DNA of 64,000 bases from an uncultured Prevotellaceae bacterium (GTDB lineage: Bacteria; Bacteroidota; Bacteroidia; Bacteroidales; Muribaculaceae). Numbering within the stretch: the first letter of the stretch is position 1; the number at the start of each line of letters is the position of its first letter. Position numbers and translations under genes: made by a program. Shown here piece after piece: positions 18,051 to 26,255 of this stretch. The notes beneath the pieces were generated by a model. It made no database searches, was not told the origin of the DNA, and saw only the letters and a program-made list of their open reading frames with translations. The stretch spans positions 36,380 to 100,379 of the forward strand of contig ONEL01000007.1 in assembly GCA_900316835.1 (NCBI GenBank), written 5' to 3'.

Positions 18051-18095
18051 TCTAGAACTTCTAGAACCTCTAGAAAATCTAGAATTTCTAGAATA
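18051..18095. repeat. Five 9-bp tandem repeats, TCTAGAAnn
   Basis: Units start at 18051, 18060, 18069, 18078 and 18087; each is TCTAGAA plus two variable bases. A sixth unit (ATCGAGAAA) is degenerate. The array fills most of the folD-ftcD gap and ends about 45 bases before the ftcD start codon. CTAG, usually rare in bacterial DNA, recurs here exactly every 9 bp. Confidence 0.9.
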
Positions 18096-18141
18096 ATCGA
18101 GAAAAAATAACACAATTAACTATAAAACCTAAAAAAACAAC

Positions 18142-19833
18142 ATGAACCGACTTATTGAATGCGTGCCTAACTTTAGTGAAGGCCGCAACATGGACGTGAT
18201 TAACCAAATTACCGACGTTATTCGTCAGTCAAAGGGCGTTAAACTGCTTGACGTGGACCCAGGTGAGGCAACCAATCGCACTGTGGTGACATTCGTTGGC
18301 AACCCCGAGGCAGTGGTAGAGACAGCTTTCCAGGCGGTGAAACGTGCTGGCGAACTCATCGACATGCGTCAACATCATGGTGCTCACCCACGCATGGGTG
18401 CCACCGATGTGTGCCCGCTCATCCCAATCGCCGGCATCACCCTAGAGGAGTGTGCCGAACTGGCTCGCAAGCTTGCTGAACGCATTGCCAAGGAAGCTGA
18501 GATTCCTTGCTATTGCTACGAGGCAGCAGCGTTCACACCCGAGCGTCGCAACCTGGCAGTGTGCCGCAAGGGTGAATATGAGGCACTAGCCGAGAAGCTG
18601 GCTTCGAAAGATGGCGCCCCCGACTTTGGCGCTCGCCCCATGGATGAGAAGGTCGCTCGCACTGGCTGCACCGCGGTTGGCGCTCGCGATTTCCTCATCG
18701 CCACCAATTTCAACCTGAATACTACCAGCACTCGTCGTGCCAACGCCATCGCATTTGACGTTCGTGAGAAGGGTCGCCCCGTGCGTGAAGGAAACCCCAT
18801 CACCGGCACTCCCAAGAAGGACGAGAACGGTAACACCATCATGCAGCCTGGCACCCTTAAGGGAACAAAAGCCATTGGCTGGTATATCGATGAATATAAG
18901 ATTGCACAGGTGTCGATGAACATTACCGACATCAACACCACTCCACTACACGTGGCATTTGACGAAGTGAGCCGCTGTGCCCAAAACCGTGGCATCCGTG
19001 TCACCGGTACTGAGATTGTGGGCTTGCTTCCCAAGCGTTGCTTGATTGAGGCTGGCAAGTACTTCCTTGAGAAGCAACATCGCTCTACTGGAATCCCCGA
19101 GGGCGACATCATTGAGATTGCGATCCACTCGCTGGGTCTTGACGACCTCAAGCCATTCGACCCCAAGGAAAAGGTGATTGAATACATGATTCAAGACGAT
19201 AGCGCCAAGAAACTTGTCGACCTCACAGTTACTGGATTTGCCGAGGAGACTTCGCGCGAATCACCAGCTCCTGGCGGCGGCACTATCTCGGCTTACATGG
19301 GTGCTCTGGGAGCTGCCCTAGGCACAATGGTTGCCAACCTGTCGAGTCACAAGCCCGGTTGGGACGACCGCTGGCACGAGTTCAGCGAGTGGGCCGATAA
19401 GGGGCAAGCTATTTCTAAGGAACTTCTTCATCTCGTTGATGAGGACACCGAGGCTTTCAACCGCATCATGGCAGCCTTTGGTATGCCCAAGAAGACCGAC
19501 GAGGAGAAGGTTGCTCGCAGCGCAGCCATTCAGGATGCCACACTCTATGCCGCTCAAGTGCCCTTGCGCACCATGAAGGAGTCGTTCAAGGTATTTGAGA
19601 TTTGTCGCGCTATGGTAATGGAAGGCAATCCCAATAGCGTTAGCGACGCGGGAGTTGGTGTTCTTGCTGCCCGTGCAGCAGTGCTTGGCGCCGGCATGAA
19701 TGTTAAAATCAACGCCGGTTCGCTCAAGGACCGCGCCACAGCCGATGCCCTCATCGCCGAGGCCAATGAGCTCATCAAGAAAGCCAATGCCGAGGAAGCC
19801 GACATCACCGCAATAGTAGAGACCAAATTATAA
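18142..19833 (+). CDS. ftcD: Glutamate formimidoyltransferase / formimidoyl-THF cyclodeaminase fusion
   Basis: This bifunctional cytoplasmic enzyme is the last step of histidine breakdown to glutamate. The N-terminal half (~1-325) transfers the formimino group of N-formimino-glutamate to tetrahydrofolate. Its signature LIECVPNFSEG is at residues 4-14 and the catalytic histidine is His82 in HHGAHPRMG. The C-terminal part (~350-563) is the cyclodeaminase, with TSRESPAPGGGTISA near residue 372; it releases ammonia and 5,10-methenyl-THF. The arrangement matches the mammalian fusion enzyme (541 residues). It is flanked by repeat arrays on both sides and followed by hutU 111 bases later. Together with hutU it forms one of two histidine-utilisation loci in this window. 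Confidence 0.96.
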   Translation: MNRLIECVPNFSEGRNMDVINQITDVIRQSKGVKLLDVDPGEATNRTVVTFVGNPEAVVETAFQAVKRAGELIDMRQHHGAHPRMGATDVCPLIPIAGITLEECAELARKLAERIAKEAEIPCYCYEAAAFTPERRNLAVCRKGEYEALAEKLASKDGAPDFGARPMDEKVARTGCTAVGARDFLIATNFNLNTTSTRRANAIAFDVREKGRPVREGNPITGTPKKDENGNTIMQPGTLKGTKAIGWYIDEYKIAQVSMNITDINTTPLHVAFDEVSRCAQNRGIRVTGTEIVGLLPKRCLIEAGKYFLEKQHRSTGIPEGDIIEIAIHSLGLDDLKPFDPKEKVIEYMIQDDSAKKLVDLTVTGFAEETSRESPAPGGGTISAYMGALGAALGTMVANLSSHKPGWDDRWHEFSEWADKGQAISKELLHLVDEDTEAFNRIMAAFGMPKKTDEEKVARSAAIQDATLYAAQVPLRTMKESFKVFEICRAMVMEGNPNSVSDAGVGVLAARAAVLGAGMNVKINAGSLKDRATADALIAEANELIKKANAEEADITAIVETKL

Positions 19834-19859
19834 TTGTTTAATTTAACACTATCGAATAT

Positions 19860-19929
19860 CTAGCCATTCCTAGCAATTCCTAGTAGTTCCTAGTAATTCC
19901 TAGTAGTTCCTAGTAATTCCTAGCCACTC
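19860..19929. repeat. Seven 10-bp tandem repeats, CTAGnnnTTC
   Basis: CTAG occurs at 19860, 19870, 19880, 19890, 19900, 19910 and 19920, exactly every 10 bp. Units alternate CTAGTAGTTC and CTAGTAATTC in the middle, with CTAGCCATTC-like units at the ends. The array fills most of the ftcD-hutU gap and stops 15 bases before the hutU ATG. Confidence 0.92.
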
Positions 19930-19944
19930 TTAAAAACAACAACA

Positions 19945-21945
19945 ATGACAAGAGAAGAATTCATGGCCGACATCAGGGCAGGAATCCCCGATGTGCTACC
20001 CGAACCAATGCCTTACGACACCGAGATTAACCATGCGCCCAAGCGCAAGGATATTCTCAACCCCGAGGAGAAGAAGCTCGCATTGCGCAACGCGCTGCGC
20101 TACTTCCCAGCTAAGCATCATGCCACACTGCTGCCAGAGTTCCGCGAGGAGCTTGAGAAGTATGGCCGCATCTATATGTATCGTCTGCGTCCACGCTACG
20201 AGATGAAGGCGCGTCCCATCGACGATTATCCACATCGCAGCCGCCAGGCAGCCGCCATCATGATGATGATACAGAACAATCTCGACAAGGCTGTCGCACA
20301 GCATCCTCATGAGCTCATTACCTATGGAGGCAATGGTGCCGTGTTCCAGAACTGGGCACAATATCGCTTGGTGATGAAATACTTGAGCGAGATGACCGAC
20401 GAGCAAACCCTCGTCATGTACAGTGGTCATCCTCTGGGTCTTTTCCCATCTCACAAGGATGCTCCACGCGTGGTTGTGACTAATGGTATGGTCATCCCTA
20501 ACTATAGCAAACCCGACGACTGGGAGCGCATGAACGCTCTGGGCGTTAGCCAGTATGGACAGATGACTGCAGGATCTTACATGTATATTGGTCCACAAGG
20601 CATTGTGCATGGCACCACTATAACAGTGCTCAACGCTGCCCGCAAGGTGATGGGCGATGAGCGCAAGAAGCGCATCCCACTGTTTGTTACCGCAGGTCTT
20701 GGTGGCATGAGCGGTGCTCAGCCCAAGGCTGGTAACATCGCCGGTGTGGTTAGCGTTACTGCCGAGATCAACCCCCTTGCAGCACGCAAGCGCTACGACC
20801 AGGGCTGGGTTGACGAGTTACACGAGAACCTTGACGAGCTCATTCCCGCCATTCGCAAGGCTGTGGAAGAGAAGAAAGTTGTTTCTATGGCCTATGTGGG
20901 CAATGTGGTCGACCTGTGGGAACGCCTTGCTGACGAGGGTATTCACGTAGATCTGGGTAGCGACCAAACTTCGTTGCACAACCCCTACGCTGGTGGCTAC
21001 TATCCCGTGGGCTACAGCCTCGAGGAGTCGAAGCGCATGATGGCCGACGAGCCCGACCGCTTCAAGGAGTGTGTCTTTGAGTCGCTACGTCGCCAAGTGG
21101 CTGCTATCAACCGCCTGACAGCTCAGGGTATGTACTTCTTCGACTACGGCAATGCCTTCATGCTCATGGCTAGCCGTGCCGGAGCCGACATCATGAAAGA
21201 TGAAACCCACTTCCGCTATCCAAGCTACGTGCAGGACATCATGGGTCCCATGTTCTTCGACTATGGTTTCGGTCCTTTCCGCTGGGTTTGCACCTCGTGC
21301 GACCCACACGACCTCGAAGTCACCGACCGCCTCGCTGCCGAGGTACTCGACGGCATGATGGGCACCGTGACCCCCGACATCAAGGGACAGCTTGCCGACA
21401 ACCTGCACTGGATTCGTGAGGCTGGCAAGAACCACCTGGTTGTGGGCTCGCAAGCCCGCATCCTCTATGCCGACTGCGAAGGTCGCACCAAGATTGCCTT
21501 GGCATTCAACGACGCCATTCGCCGTGGCGAGATTAGCAAGCCTGTCGTTCTGGGACGTGACCACCACGACGTGAGTGGTACCGACTCGCCCTTCCGCGAG
21601 ACCAGCAACATCTACGACGGCTCGCAATTCTGCGCCGACATGGCAGTTCACAACGTGATTGGCGACGCATTCCGTGGCGCCACTTGGGTGAGTCTGCACA
21701 ACGGTGGCGGTGTTGGCTGGGGCGAGGTCATCAATGGTGGCTTCGGTATGGTTATCGACGGTAGCGAAGAGGCCGACCGTCGCATTCGCCAGATGCTCCT
21801 GTGGGATGTGAACAACGGCATCGCCCGCCGCTCATGGGCTCGCAATGGTGGCTCAATGGACGCCATCCGCCGCGAGATGGAGCGCACCCCAGGCCTCCAG
21901 GTAACCATGCCCAATCTCGTCGACGACGCTTTACTCGAAGATTAA
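19945..21945 (+). CDS. hutU: Urocanate hydratase
   Basis: This cytoplasmic enzyme converts urocanate to 4-imidazolone-5-propionate with tightly bound NAD+ as an electrophile. The 666-residue protein is of the long form, like eukaryotic urocanases, compared with about 555 residues in Pseudomonas and Bacillus. The NAD-binding region has GLGGMSGAQPKAGNIAG. The conserved active-site cysteine region WVCTSCDPHD is at Cys449/Cys452. A C-terminal HNGGGVGWGEVINGGFG segment is conserved in the family. Its substrate comes from HutH, encoded 18.5 kb away at 40455. A terminator follows at 21972. Confidence 0.96.
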   Translation: MTREEFMADIRAGIPDVLPEPMPYDTEINHAPKRKDILNPEEKKLALRNALRYFPAKHHATLLPEFREELEKYGRIYMYRLRPRYEMKARPIDDYPHRSRQAAAIMMMIQNNLDKAVAQHPHELITYGGNGAVFQNWAQYRLVMKYLSEMTDEQTLVMYSGHPLGLFPSHKDAPRVVVTNGMVIPNYSKPDDWERMNALGVSQYGQMTAGSYMYIGPQGIVHGTTITVLNAARKVMGDERKKRIPLFVTAGLGGMSGAQPKAGNIAGVVSVTAEINPLAARKRYDQGWVDELHENLDELIPAIRKAVEEKKVVSMAYVGNVVDLWERLADEGIHVDLGSDQTSLHNPYAGGYYPVGYSLEESKRMMADEPDRFKECVFESLRRQVAAINRLTAQGMYFFDYGNAFMLMASRAGADIMKDETHFRYPSYVQDIMGPMFFDYGFGPFRWVCTSCDPHDLEVTDRLAAEVLDGMMGTVTPDIKGQLADNLHWIREAGKNHLVVGSQARILYADCEGRTKIALAFNDAIRRGEISKPVVLGRDHHDVSGTDSPFRETSNIYDGSQFCADMAVHNVIGDAFRGATWVSLHNGGGVGWGEVINGGFGMVIDGSEEADRRIRQMLLWDVNNGIARRSWARNGGSMDAIRREMERTPGLQVTMPNLVDDALLED

Positions 21946-21971
21946 TTCTCCGAAAAAAGACTAAACATAAC

Positions 21972-22012
21972 GACCGCCATCAGAAACAATCCTGGTGGCG
22001 GTCATTATTTAT
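21972..22012 (+). terminator. Intrinsic terminator after hutU
   Basis: A 12-bp stem (21972-21983 with 21992-22003, one wobble, 8-nt loop) is followed by ATTATTTAT. It lies between convergent genes. Confidence 0.75.
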
Positions 22013-22030
22013 CTTAAGTGCCGTTTCCCC

Positions 22031-23314
22031 TTATCGGTCGCGCTTGTCAAGTATGTTGCGCACTTGGTCTAAAGTTTTGCCGCTGCCAGGAGAGACAATT
22101 TCTTCCATTGTCTTGGCATCATAGGCTCCTAAACTGTTGCCGTCGCCAGCGATGAAATACATACCGCGACGCGTGAAATAAGTGTTGAGATAAGAAAATG
22201 CAGGTTGGATAATCACATCGCCACTGTCGGCATCCATAATGCCTATGCCTCCGTCAACTGTAATTTTTGCCAGAACACCGCGATTTGAAGGGCTGCGGTC
22301 AATCAGCTCAATGCGGTCGCACGCGCAAGGGATAGTACGATTGTCACCGCTTACAATAGAACCATTAATTATGCCATGACGCAACATTCCTTGTCCGTCG
22401 CGCTGTGTCACATCATAAAACTCTCTGGGTTCGCCATTGCCGCGAGCTATAAGCACCTTAACACTTTCATATATCGGTTCAACTATTGCGTAACCGCCAG
22501 CGTTGTAAACACCCCATTTGCCGTTGAGGTCTCGCACGATAAAGACATCCAAAGCGTCAGGTATCTGAGCAGTCTCAATCTTTGAGAATTGTCCCACCTC
22601 GTTGCCGTCTTGATCATAGAGAACCCACATCTCCTCGCCGCCGGGGAATGTCTTGCCATAGGCTGTGGCCCAATTGCCGTAACCGATTTTCTTGTCATAG
22701 CCGTTCTTGATGTCTACGCTCGACAGGTGCTGATAACTAGCGGGAGCGGGAGATGTGTTTTGCTGCGCTTGCTCTCTTTCCTTTTGCCTGGCTTCTTCCC
22801 GTTCTCTACGAAATTTGGCCAAGTTATATTCAAAGGATTCAAGCAAATTGTCCTCACAAACATGAAAACCGATGATCGCCTTTCTGCGTTCTTCGGGTGT
22901 GGTTGCCGCTAATGCTTTGGCCTTCGCTTCATTGGCCATCTTCTGAAAGATGGCAAGGGTGCACCATCCCTCATGAGCCACACTTCCACAAGCAGGACAT
23001 GTAGTCATGTGCTCTCTATCACCGGCTTGATACATTAAGCGATATATGTCGGGCGAAACGTCCAGCCTGCTTTTTACCTCGGGAAGAGGCTCATGGTCTT
23101 TCAACTTTGCTGAGCTTGTAACTGATGATGAGCTGTAAGATGATGATTCTTCCTCTTTTGGCGCCTCATAATAGGGGCATGAGCTCTTGTGTGCTTCCCC
23201 AGTTTTTAGATTCACATTGCAATAGGCGCAATGCGGATCGGAAACTTGTGGAATTTGTGCATGGGTTGCTGCTGCAAGCAACCCCAGAAATAATAATAGA
23301 TAAATTCTTTTCAT
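22031..23314 (-). CDS. Secreted protein with zinc-knuckle-like Cys motifs and WG repeats
   Basis: This is a 427-residue exported protein. I place the start at 23314, where MKRIYLLLFLGLLAAATHAQ forms a signal peptide; the longer in-frame start at 23362 would bury it. Two Cys-rich motifs (CAYCNVNL...SSC near 31-47; CPACGSVAHEGWC near 103-115) look like small zinc-binding sites. A charged segment (~120-190) includes REREEARQKEREQAQQ and may be coiled coil. The C-terminal ~210 residues contain WG-type beta-propeller-like repeats (KWGVYNAGGYAIVEPIYE; GGIGIMDADSGDVIIQP). No enzyme motif is visible. It probably acts in the periplasm by protein-protein contact; the function is unknown. Confidence 0.75.
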   Translation of the reverse strand: MKRIYLLLFLGLLAAATHAQIPQVSDPHCAYCNVNLKTGEAHKSSCPYYEAPKEEESSSYSSSSVTSSAKLKDHEPLPEVKSRLDVSPDIYRLMYQAGDREHMTTCPACGSVAHEGWCTLAIFQKMANEAKAKALAATTPEERRKAIIGFHVCEDNLLESFEYNLAKFRREREEARQKEREQAQQNTSPAPASYQHLSSVDIKNGYDKKIGYGNWATAYGKTFPGGEEMWVLYDQDGNEVGQFSKIETAQIPDALDVFIVRDLNGKWGVYNAGGYAIVEPIYESVKVLIARGNGEPREFYDVTQRDGQGMLRHGIINGSIVSGDNRTIPCACDRIELIDRSPSNRGVLAKITVDGGIGIMDADSGDVIIQPAFSYLNTYFTRRGMYFIAGDGNSLGAYDAKTMEEIVSPGSGKTLDQVRNILDKRDR

Positions 23315-23338
23315 AATCAGTTGGGTTTTTGTTCGCCG

Positions 23339-23346
23339 CAAATATA
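23339..23346 (-). promoter_or_regulatory. -7 element of the zinc-knuckle/WG-repeat gene
   Basis: TATATTTG on the minus strand, 25 bases before the chosen start codon. The -33 region is only a loose T/G-rich match. Its position supports the start at 23314. Confidence 0.6.
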
Positions 23347-23443
23347 CAACAAAAAACAACATTCCTTTGATTTGCCATGAATAATCACCACAAAATCATC
23401 AATTTAGATAGGCAACGCGGCTCAAAAAAATAACGACCTTTTT

Positions 23444-24361
23444 TTATGATTGGTGGGCGATAGCTTGTTTCACGCTTGCAATATTGCTGCGCGACACGGG
23501 AATGGAGTCGTTGCTGTGCTTGATGAGCAGCTGCATGTTACCAGCCCTAGAGAGAACCTTATCGACTTGTTGCAAATTCACCAAGAAAGCACGGTGACAA
23601 CGCACAATTACATTATAATGCTGTAACTGCTCCTCTACTTGCTTTAAAGTGGCTCGGAGCATGTCGCTCACAACTTGTCCTTCACGGAGCTGTATTATTT
23701 TAACATAGTTGCCCACCGACTCCACATACAAGAGATTAGGAATATAGAGAGTCACCGTCTCACTGGTTGTACCCGTGAGTTCGATAGTCGATGTAGGTAT
23801 GGCCTCAGCACTGACAAAGTTAGGAGTCTCATGCTCTTTGGCGCCACTTGTTGCCTGCTCAATAGTATGCTGCTGCAATCGCTGCAACTGCTCATTCATC
23901 TGCTTCATTTCCTCGAGCTCGGCTGCAAGATACATGCCACGGAACTTGAAACGCCAGTAAATGCCAATGAGAAATGAGCAAAATGCCATAATCACAAGTG
24001 TCTCAAAGAAATTGCCCCATGAGAGGTGATTACCGTCAACCTTGTCGCTGAGCACGAAATGACGATACAGGCATATCATGAGCGAGACGAGCGGTGTGTT
24101 GATGAGCTGGAACCATAGATTGCGCCTGATAATATAATCCACTCCACGGTCAAGGGAGCCAGGGCGCTTGAGCATGTAAACCAAGATTGCCTCGGTGAGA
24201 ATGCAGGAAAGTATTCCCAGCCCTCCAACCACTACAAGATGTGCATAGGCTTGCCACTGCCATACATCAAGACCAAAAGGCTTGAAAACAGCCAGTACCA
24301 CAACTGCAAAGCACACGCTGATGATGCGAATCTTTATTGTTTGTCTCTTTTCTCCATTCAT
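23444..24361 (-). CDS. Membrane-anchored LytTR-family transcriptional regulator
   Basis: This is a 305-residue regulator. I choose the ATG at 24361 (MNGEKRQT) because an upstream extension to 24451 would run through the putative regulatory repeats. About four hydrophobic segments fill residues 1-160 and anchor it in the inner membrane. A predicted coiled coil follows (AAELEEMKQMNEQLQRLQQ), then a C-terminal LytTR DNA-binding domain (~195-300) with LLYVESVGNYVKI and VRCHRAFLVNLQQVDKV. There is no receiver domain, so the membrane part may sense the signal directly, as in other membrane LytTR proteins. It is divergent from the LiaF-like operon, and paired repeats in the shared intergenic region look like its binding site. 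It may control that operon and itself. Confidence 0.87.
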   Translation of the reverse strand: MNGEKRQTIKIRIISVCFAVVVLAVFKPFGLDVWQWQAYAHLVVVGGLGILSCILTEAILVYMLKRPGSLDRGVDYIIRRNLWFQLINTPLVSLMICLYRHFVLSDKVDGNHLSWGNFFETLVIMAFCSFLIGIYWRFKFRGMYLAAELEEMKQMNEQLQRLQQHTIEQATSGAKEHETPNFVSAEAIPTSTIELTGTTSETVTLYIPNLLYVESVGNYVKIIQLREGQVVSDMLRATLKQVEEQLQHYNVIVRCHRAFLVNLQQVDKVLSRAGNMQLLIKHSNDSIPVSRSNIASVKQAIAHQS

Positions 24362-24421
24362 AACAATGACAAAGGTAATATAAAACCACATTACTACAAA
24401 AACTTTCATCACATTTGTGCT

Positions 24422-24508
24422 GTTCGTCACACTATTATTACCGTTCGTCACAAAAGCGTGCAGAATATCCCAAATACTTGCTGTAACTGTGTTTTTGCCG
24501 CAATTTTG
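24422..24508 (+). promoter_or_regulatory. LytTR-type paired site and promoter of the LiaF-like operon
   Basis: GTTCGTCACA occurs twice as a direct repeat (24422-24431 and 24443-24452), 21 bp start to start, i.e. two helical turns, the geometry of known LytTR-domain sites. Downstream, TTG (24478-24480), 20 bases and CAATTTTG (24501-24508) form a near-consensus promoter pointing at the gene at 24630. The site would lie upstream of the -33 element, as expected for activation. Most of this block recurs at 38814-38905. Confidence 0.65.
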
Positions 24509-24629
24509 CAGTCAAAATCAGTGCAAGTCGAGTGCAGTGCCATGCTTGCATGAGCATTGCCGAGGCGCCGCCTGATTTATTTAAAATATCGCAGGCAATT
24601 CAGTGCTTCACGCAAAAAAATATACGATT

Positions 24630-25190
24630 ATGACCCGACGAACAATTATTGGAATCATTTTTATTTTAGCCGCCATGATGAAGCTGGTGAGTATGTGGGG
24701 GATTTTTCACCTTGACTGGTTTGACTGGGTGTGGCAACATCCTTGGGCGGAATATCTGGCTCCTGCTCTTTTGCTTATTATAGGCATTAAGCTCATTGTG
24801 AGCAGCTATCAGCGCAACCCCAGTCAGTGGCTACAGCGCCCAGTACCTCAAGACGAGAACGGCAAGCGAATTAACTGTGCCGTGAGGTTTGGAGGTGACG
24901 AGTATGTCTATCGCGGCGAGCAGTTTCATGGCGCATGCCTTGACGCTTTCTTCGGTGGCCTGAGGCTCGACTTGCGCCAAGCAGTCATTAATGAAGATGA
25001 GGAAATCGACATCCACACCTTTGCTGGTGGCGTAGAGTTGTTAGTACCAGCTGGTATCAACATTGAGGTAAAGAGCCGCAGTTTCATTGGCGGTGTAGGC
25101 AACGAAACTGTGGGCAAGGGTATTTCAGGTGCTCCCTGCCTCCATATTATCGCCAGCAACTTCCTGGGTGGCGTGAGTGTAAAAAATTAG
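24630..25190 (+). CDS. LiaF-like membrane protein
   Basis: This is a 186-residue protein. The ATG at 24630 is preferred to an upstream in-frame GTG at 24603. Residues ~5-22 and ~45-62 are membrane segments, as in the LiaI/LiaF TM region. The rest (~85-186) is a beta-rich domain with repeated FxGGxxxD/E patterns (FFGGLRLDL; FAGGVELLVP; FIGGVGN) typical of the LiaF C-terminal domain. In Firmicutes LiaF holds the LiaRS envelope-stress system off. Here it is the first gene downstream of a LytTR-type site and opposite a LytTR gene, so a role in cell-envelope stress signalling is a reasonable inference. Confidence 0.82.
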   Translation: MTRRTIIGIIFILAAMMKLVSMWGIFHLDWFDWVWQHPWAEYLAPALLLIIGIKLIVSSYQRNPSQWLQRPVPQDENGKRINCAVRFGGDEYVYRGEQFHGACLDAFFGGLRLDLRQAVINEDEEIDIHTFAGGVELLVPAGINIEVKSRSFIGGVGNETVGKGISGAPCLHIIASNFLGGVSVKN

Positions 25191-25228
25191 TGATTAAGGA
25201 TTAGTGAAACATGTTAAAAAATACAACA

Positions 25229-25555
25229 ATGAAAAATAGTATTATTATTCCAACCGTTGCAGCTATCATTATTACGATAGCTTTAAGCATGAGTTTATCA
25301 AGTTGCATTTCGACTCGCGACACAATTAAAATCAACAAAGTGGAGATGGGCATGACCAAGAGCGACATTCAGGAACTGCTTGGAACGCCACTCTTCAAAA
25401 ACGCCAATGAGAGTGGTGAGGAATGGGGCTACCGCAAGCTAGTGGGCGAGATTGCAGGACCTGAGTCAATGATATTCGTCGTTACCTTCGACAACGACGG
25501 CAAAGTAATCGCCTACAACTCGGTCAAGGAGCATCCCTACTATCACCCTTATTGA
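25229..25555 (+). CDS. Small BamE/SmpA-like lipoprotein
   Basis: This is a 108-residue protein. I choose the ATG at 25229, preceded by AAATACAACA; an in-frame ATG at 25211 would add six residues. A lipoprotein signal peptide ends with the lipobox LSSC (Cys near residue 26). The mature part carries the SmpA/OmlA (BamE-like) pattern VEMGMTKSDIQELLGTP followed by a WGY strand and FDNDGKVIAY. True BamE is part of the outer-membrane assembly machine; many Bacteroidota have short paralogues of uncertain role. It lies 38 bases after the LiaF-like gene and 4 bases before the next gene, so it is cotranscribed. Confidence 0.75.
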   Translation: MKNSIIIPTVAAIIITIALSMSLSSCISTRDTIKINKVEMGMTKSDIQELLGTPLFKNANESGEEWGYRKLVGEIAGPESMIFVVTFDNDGKVIAYNSVKEHPYYHPY

Positions 25556-25559
25556 AACA

Positions 25560-26177
25560 ATGAAGACTGAGATAAATCCACAGGACAGCAATCGCCGAGA
25601 TGCATTCAATCTCTGGATGTCATCGCCTATGCCAATGGTCACTCTTGTGAAAACGCTTGATGTGACAAAGCTTCTGAAATATAGCAAAAAACATGGCATG
25701 AGTTTCAACATGCTACTCTGCTGGTGCATCGGTAAAGCGGCAAGTCAAGTTGAACAGTTCTATGTGCTGCCCGAGCATGGCAAGTTATATAAATATGACT
25801 GCCTAGCTGTCAATGTGATTGTGAAAAACAAAGAAGGCGGCATCAACTCATGCGACATTCCACACACACACGGCTTGAGCCGTTTTAACCACGATTACAT
25901 GGCCCTGACGCGCTTGGCAATCCAAAACTGTGAAAGCAGTTCCCACGAGCAGACAATGGTAATAGGCACATCGGCAATGATTGAAACTGAGTTAGATTGC
26001 ATCGTTAAGCAATATGCCAAGGGACTTAACAATCCCATGGTCATGTGGGGGAAATATCGCAAAGGGTGGTTCAAAACCACGTTGCCCATCAGTTTTCAGT
26101 TTCATCATGTGCAGATGGATGGTGCCCATGCCGGGCGATTTTTCGCTAACTTGCAAGACGAAATAGATAAACTGTAA
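25560..26177 (+). CDS. Chloramphenicol acetyltransferase-like protein
   Basis: This is a 205-residue cytoplasmic protein of the CAT fold. The active-site motif HHxxxDG is intact (HHVQMDG, catalytic His183 and Asp187). FNMLLCWCIGKAASQ near residue 50 corresponds to the conserved N-terminal helix of CAT trimers. The length is slightly below the 213-220 of classical CAT, and the protein sits in a native-looking operon with envelope genes, so the acceptor may not be chloramphenicol. Chloramphenicol resistance should not be assumed. It begins 4 bases after the BamE-like gene. Confidence 0.8.
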   Translation: MKTEINPQDSNRRDAFNLWMSSPMPMVTLVKTLDVTKLLKYSKKHGMSFNMLLCWCIGKAASQVEQFYVLPEHGKLYKYDCLAVNVIVKNKEGGINSCDIPHTHGLSRFNHDYMALTRLAIQNCESSSHEQTMVIGTSAMIETELDCIVKQYAKGLNNPMVMWGKYRKGWFKTTLPISFQFHHVQMDGAHAGRFFANLQDEIDKL

Positions 26178-26255
26178 CACTTGGCTATGTGGCGGTCATT
26201 ACATCTAACGAGTGAACAAAGCAAACAATATGTATAATTAAAAAAATAAGGTAAA

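Noticed and set aside
18033..19944. CRISPR array made of the short repeats near ftcD
   Set aside because: Units are 9-10 bp with only 2-3 variable bases; there are no spacers of 30 bp and no cas genes.
25560..26177. A transferable chloramphenicol-resistance gene
   Set aside because: No mobile element flanks it, codon use looks like its neighbours, and it is embedded in an envelope operon; only the fold and active site are supported.
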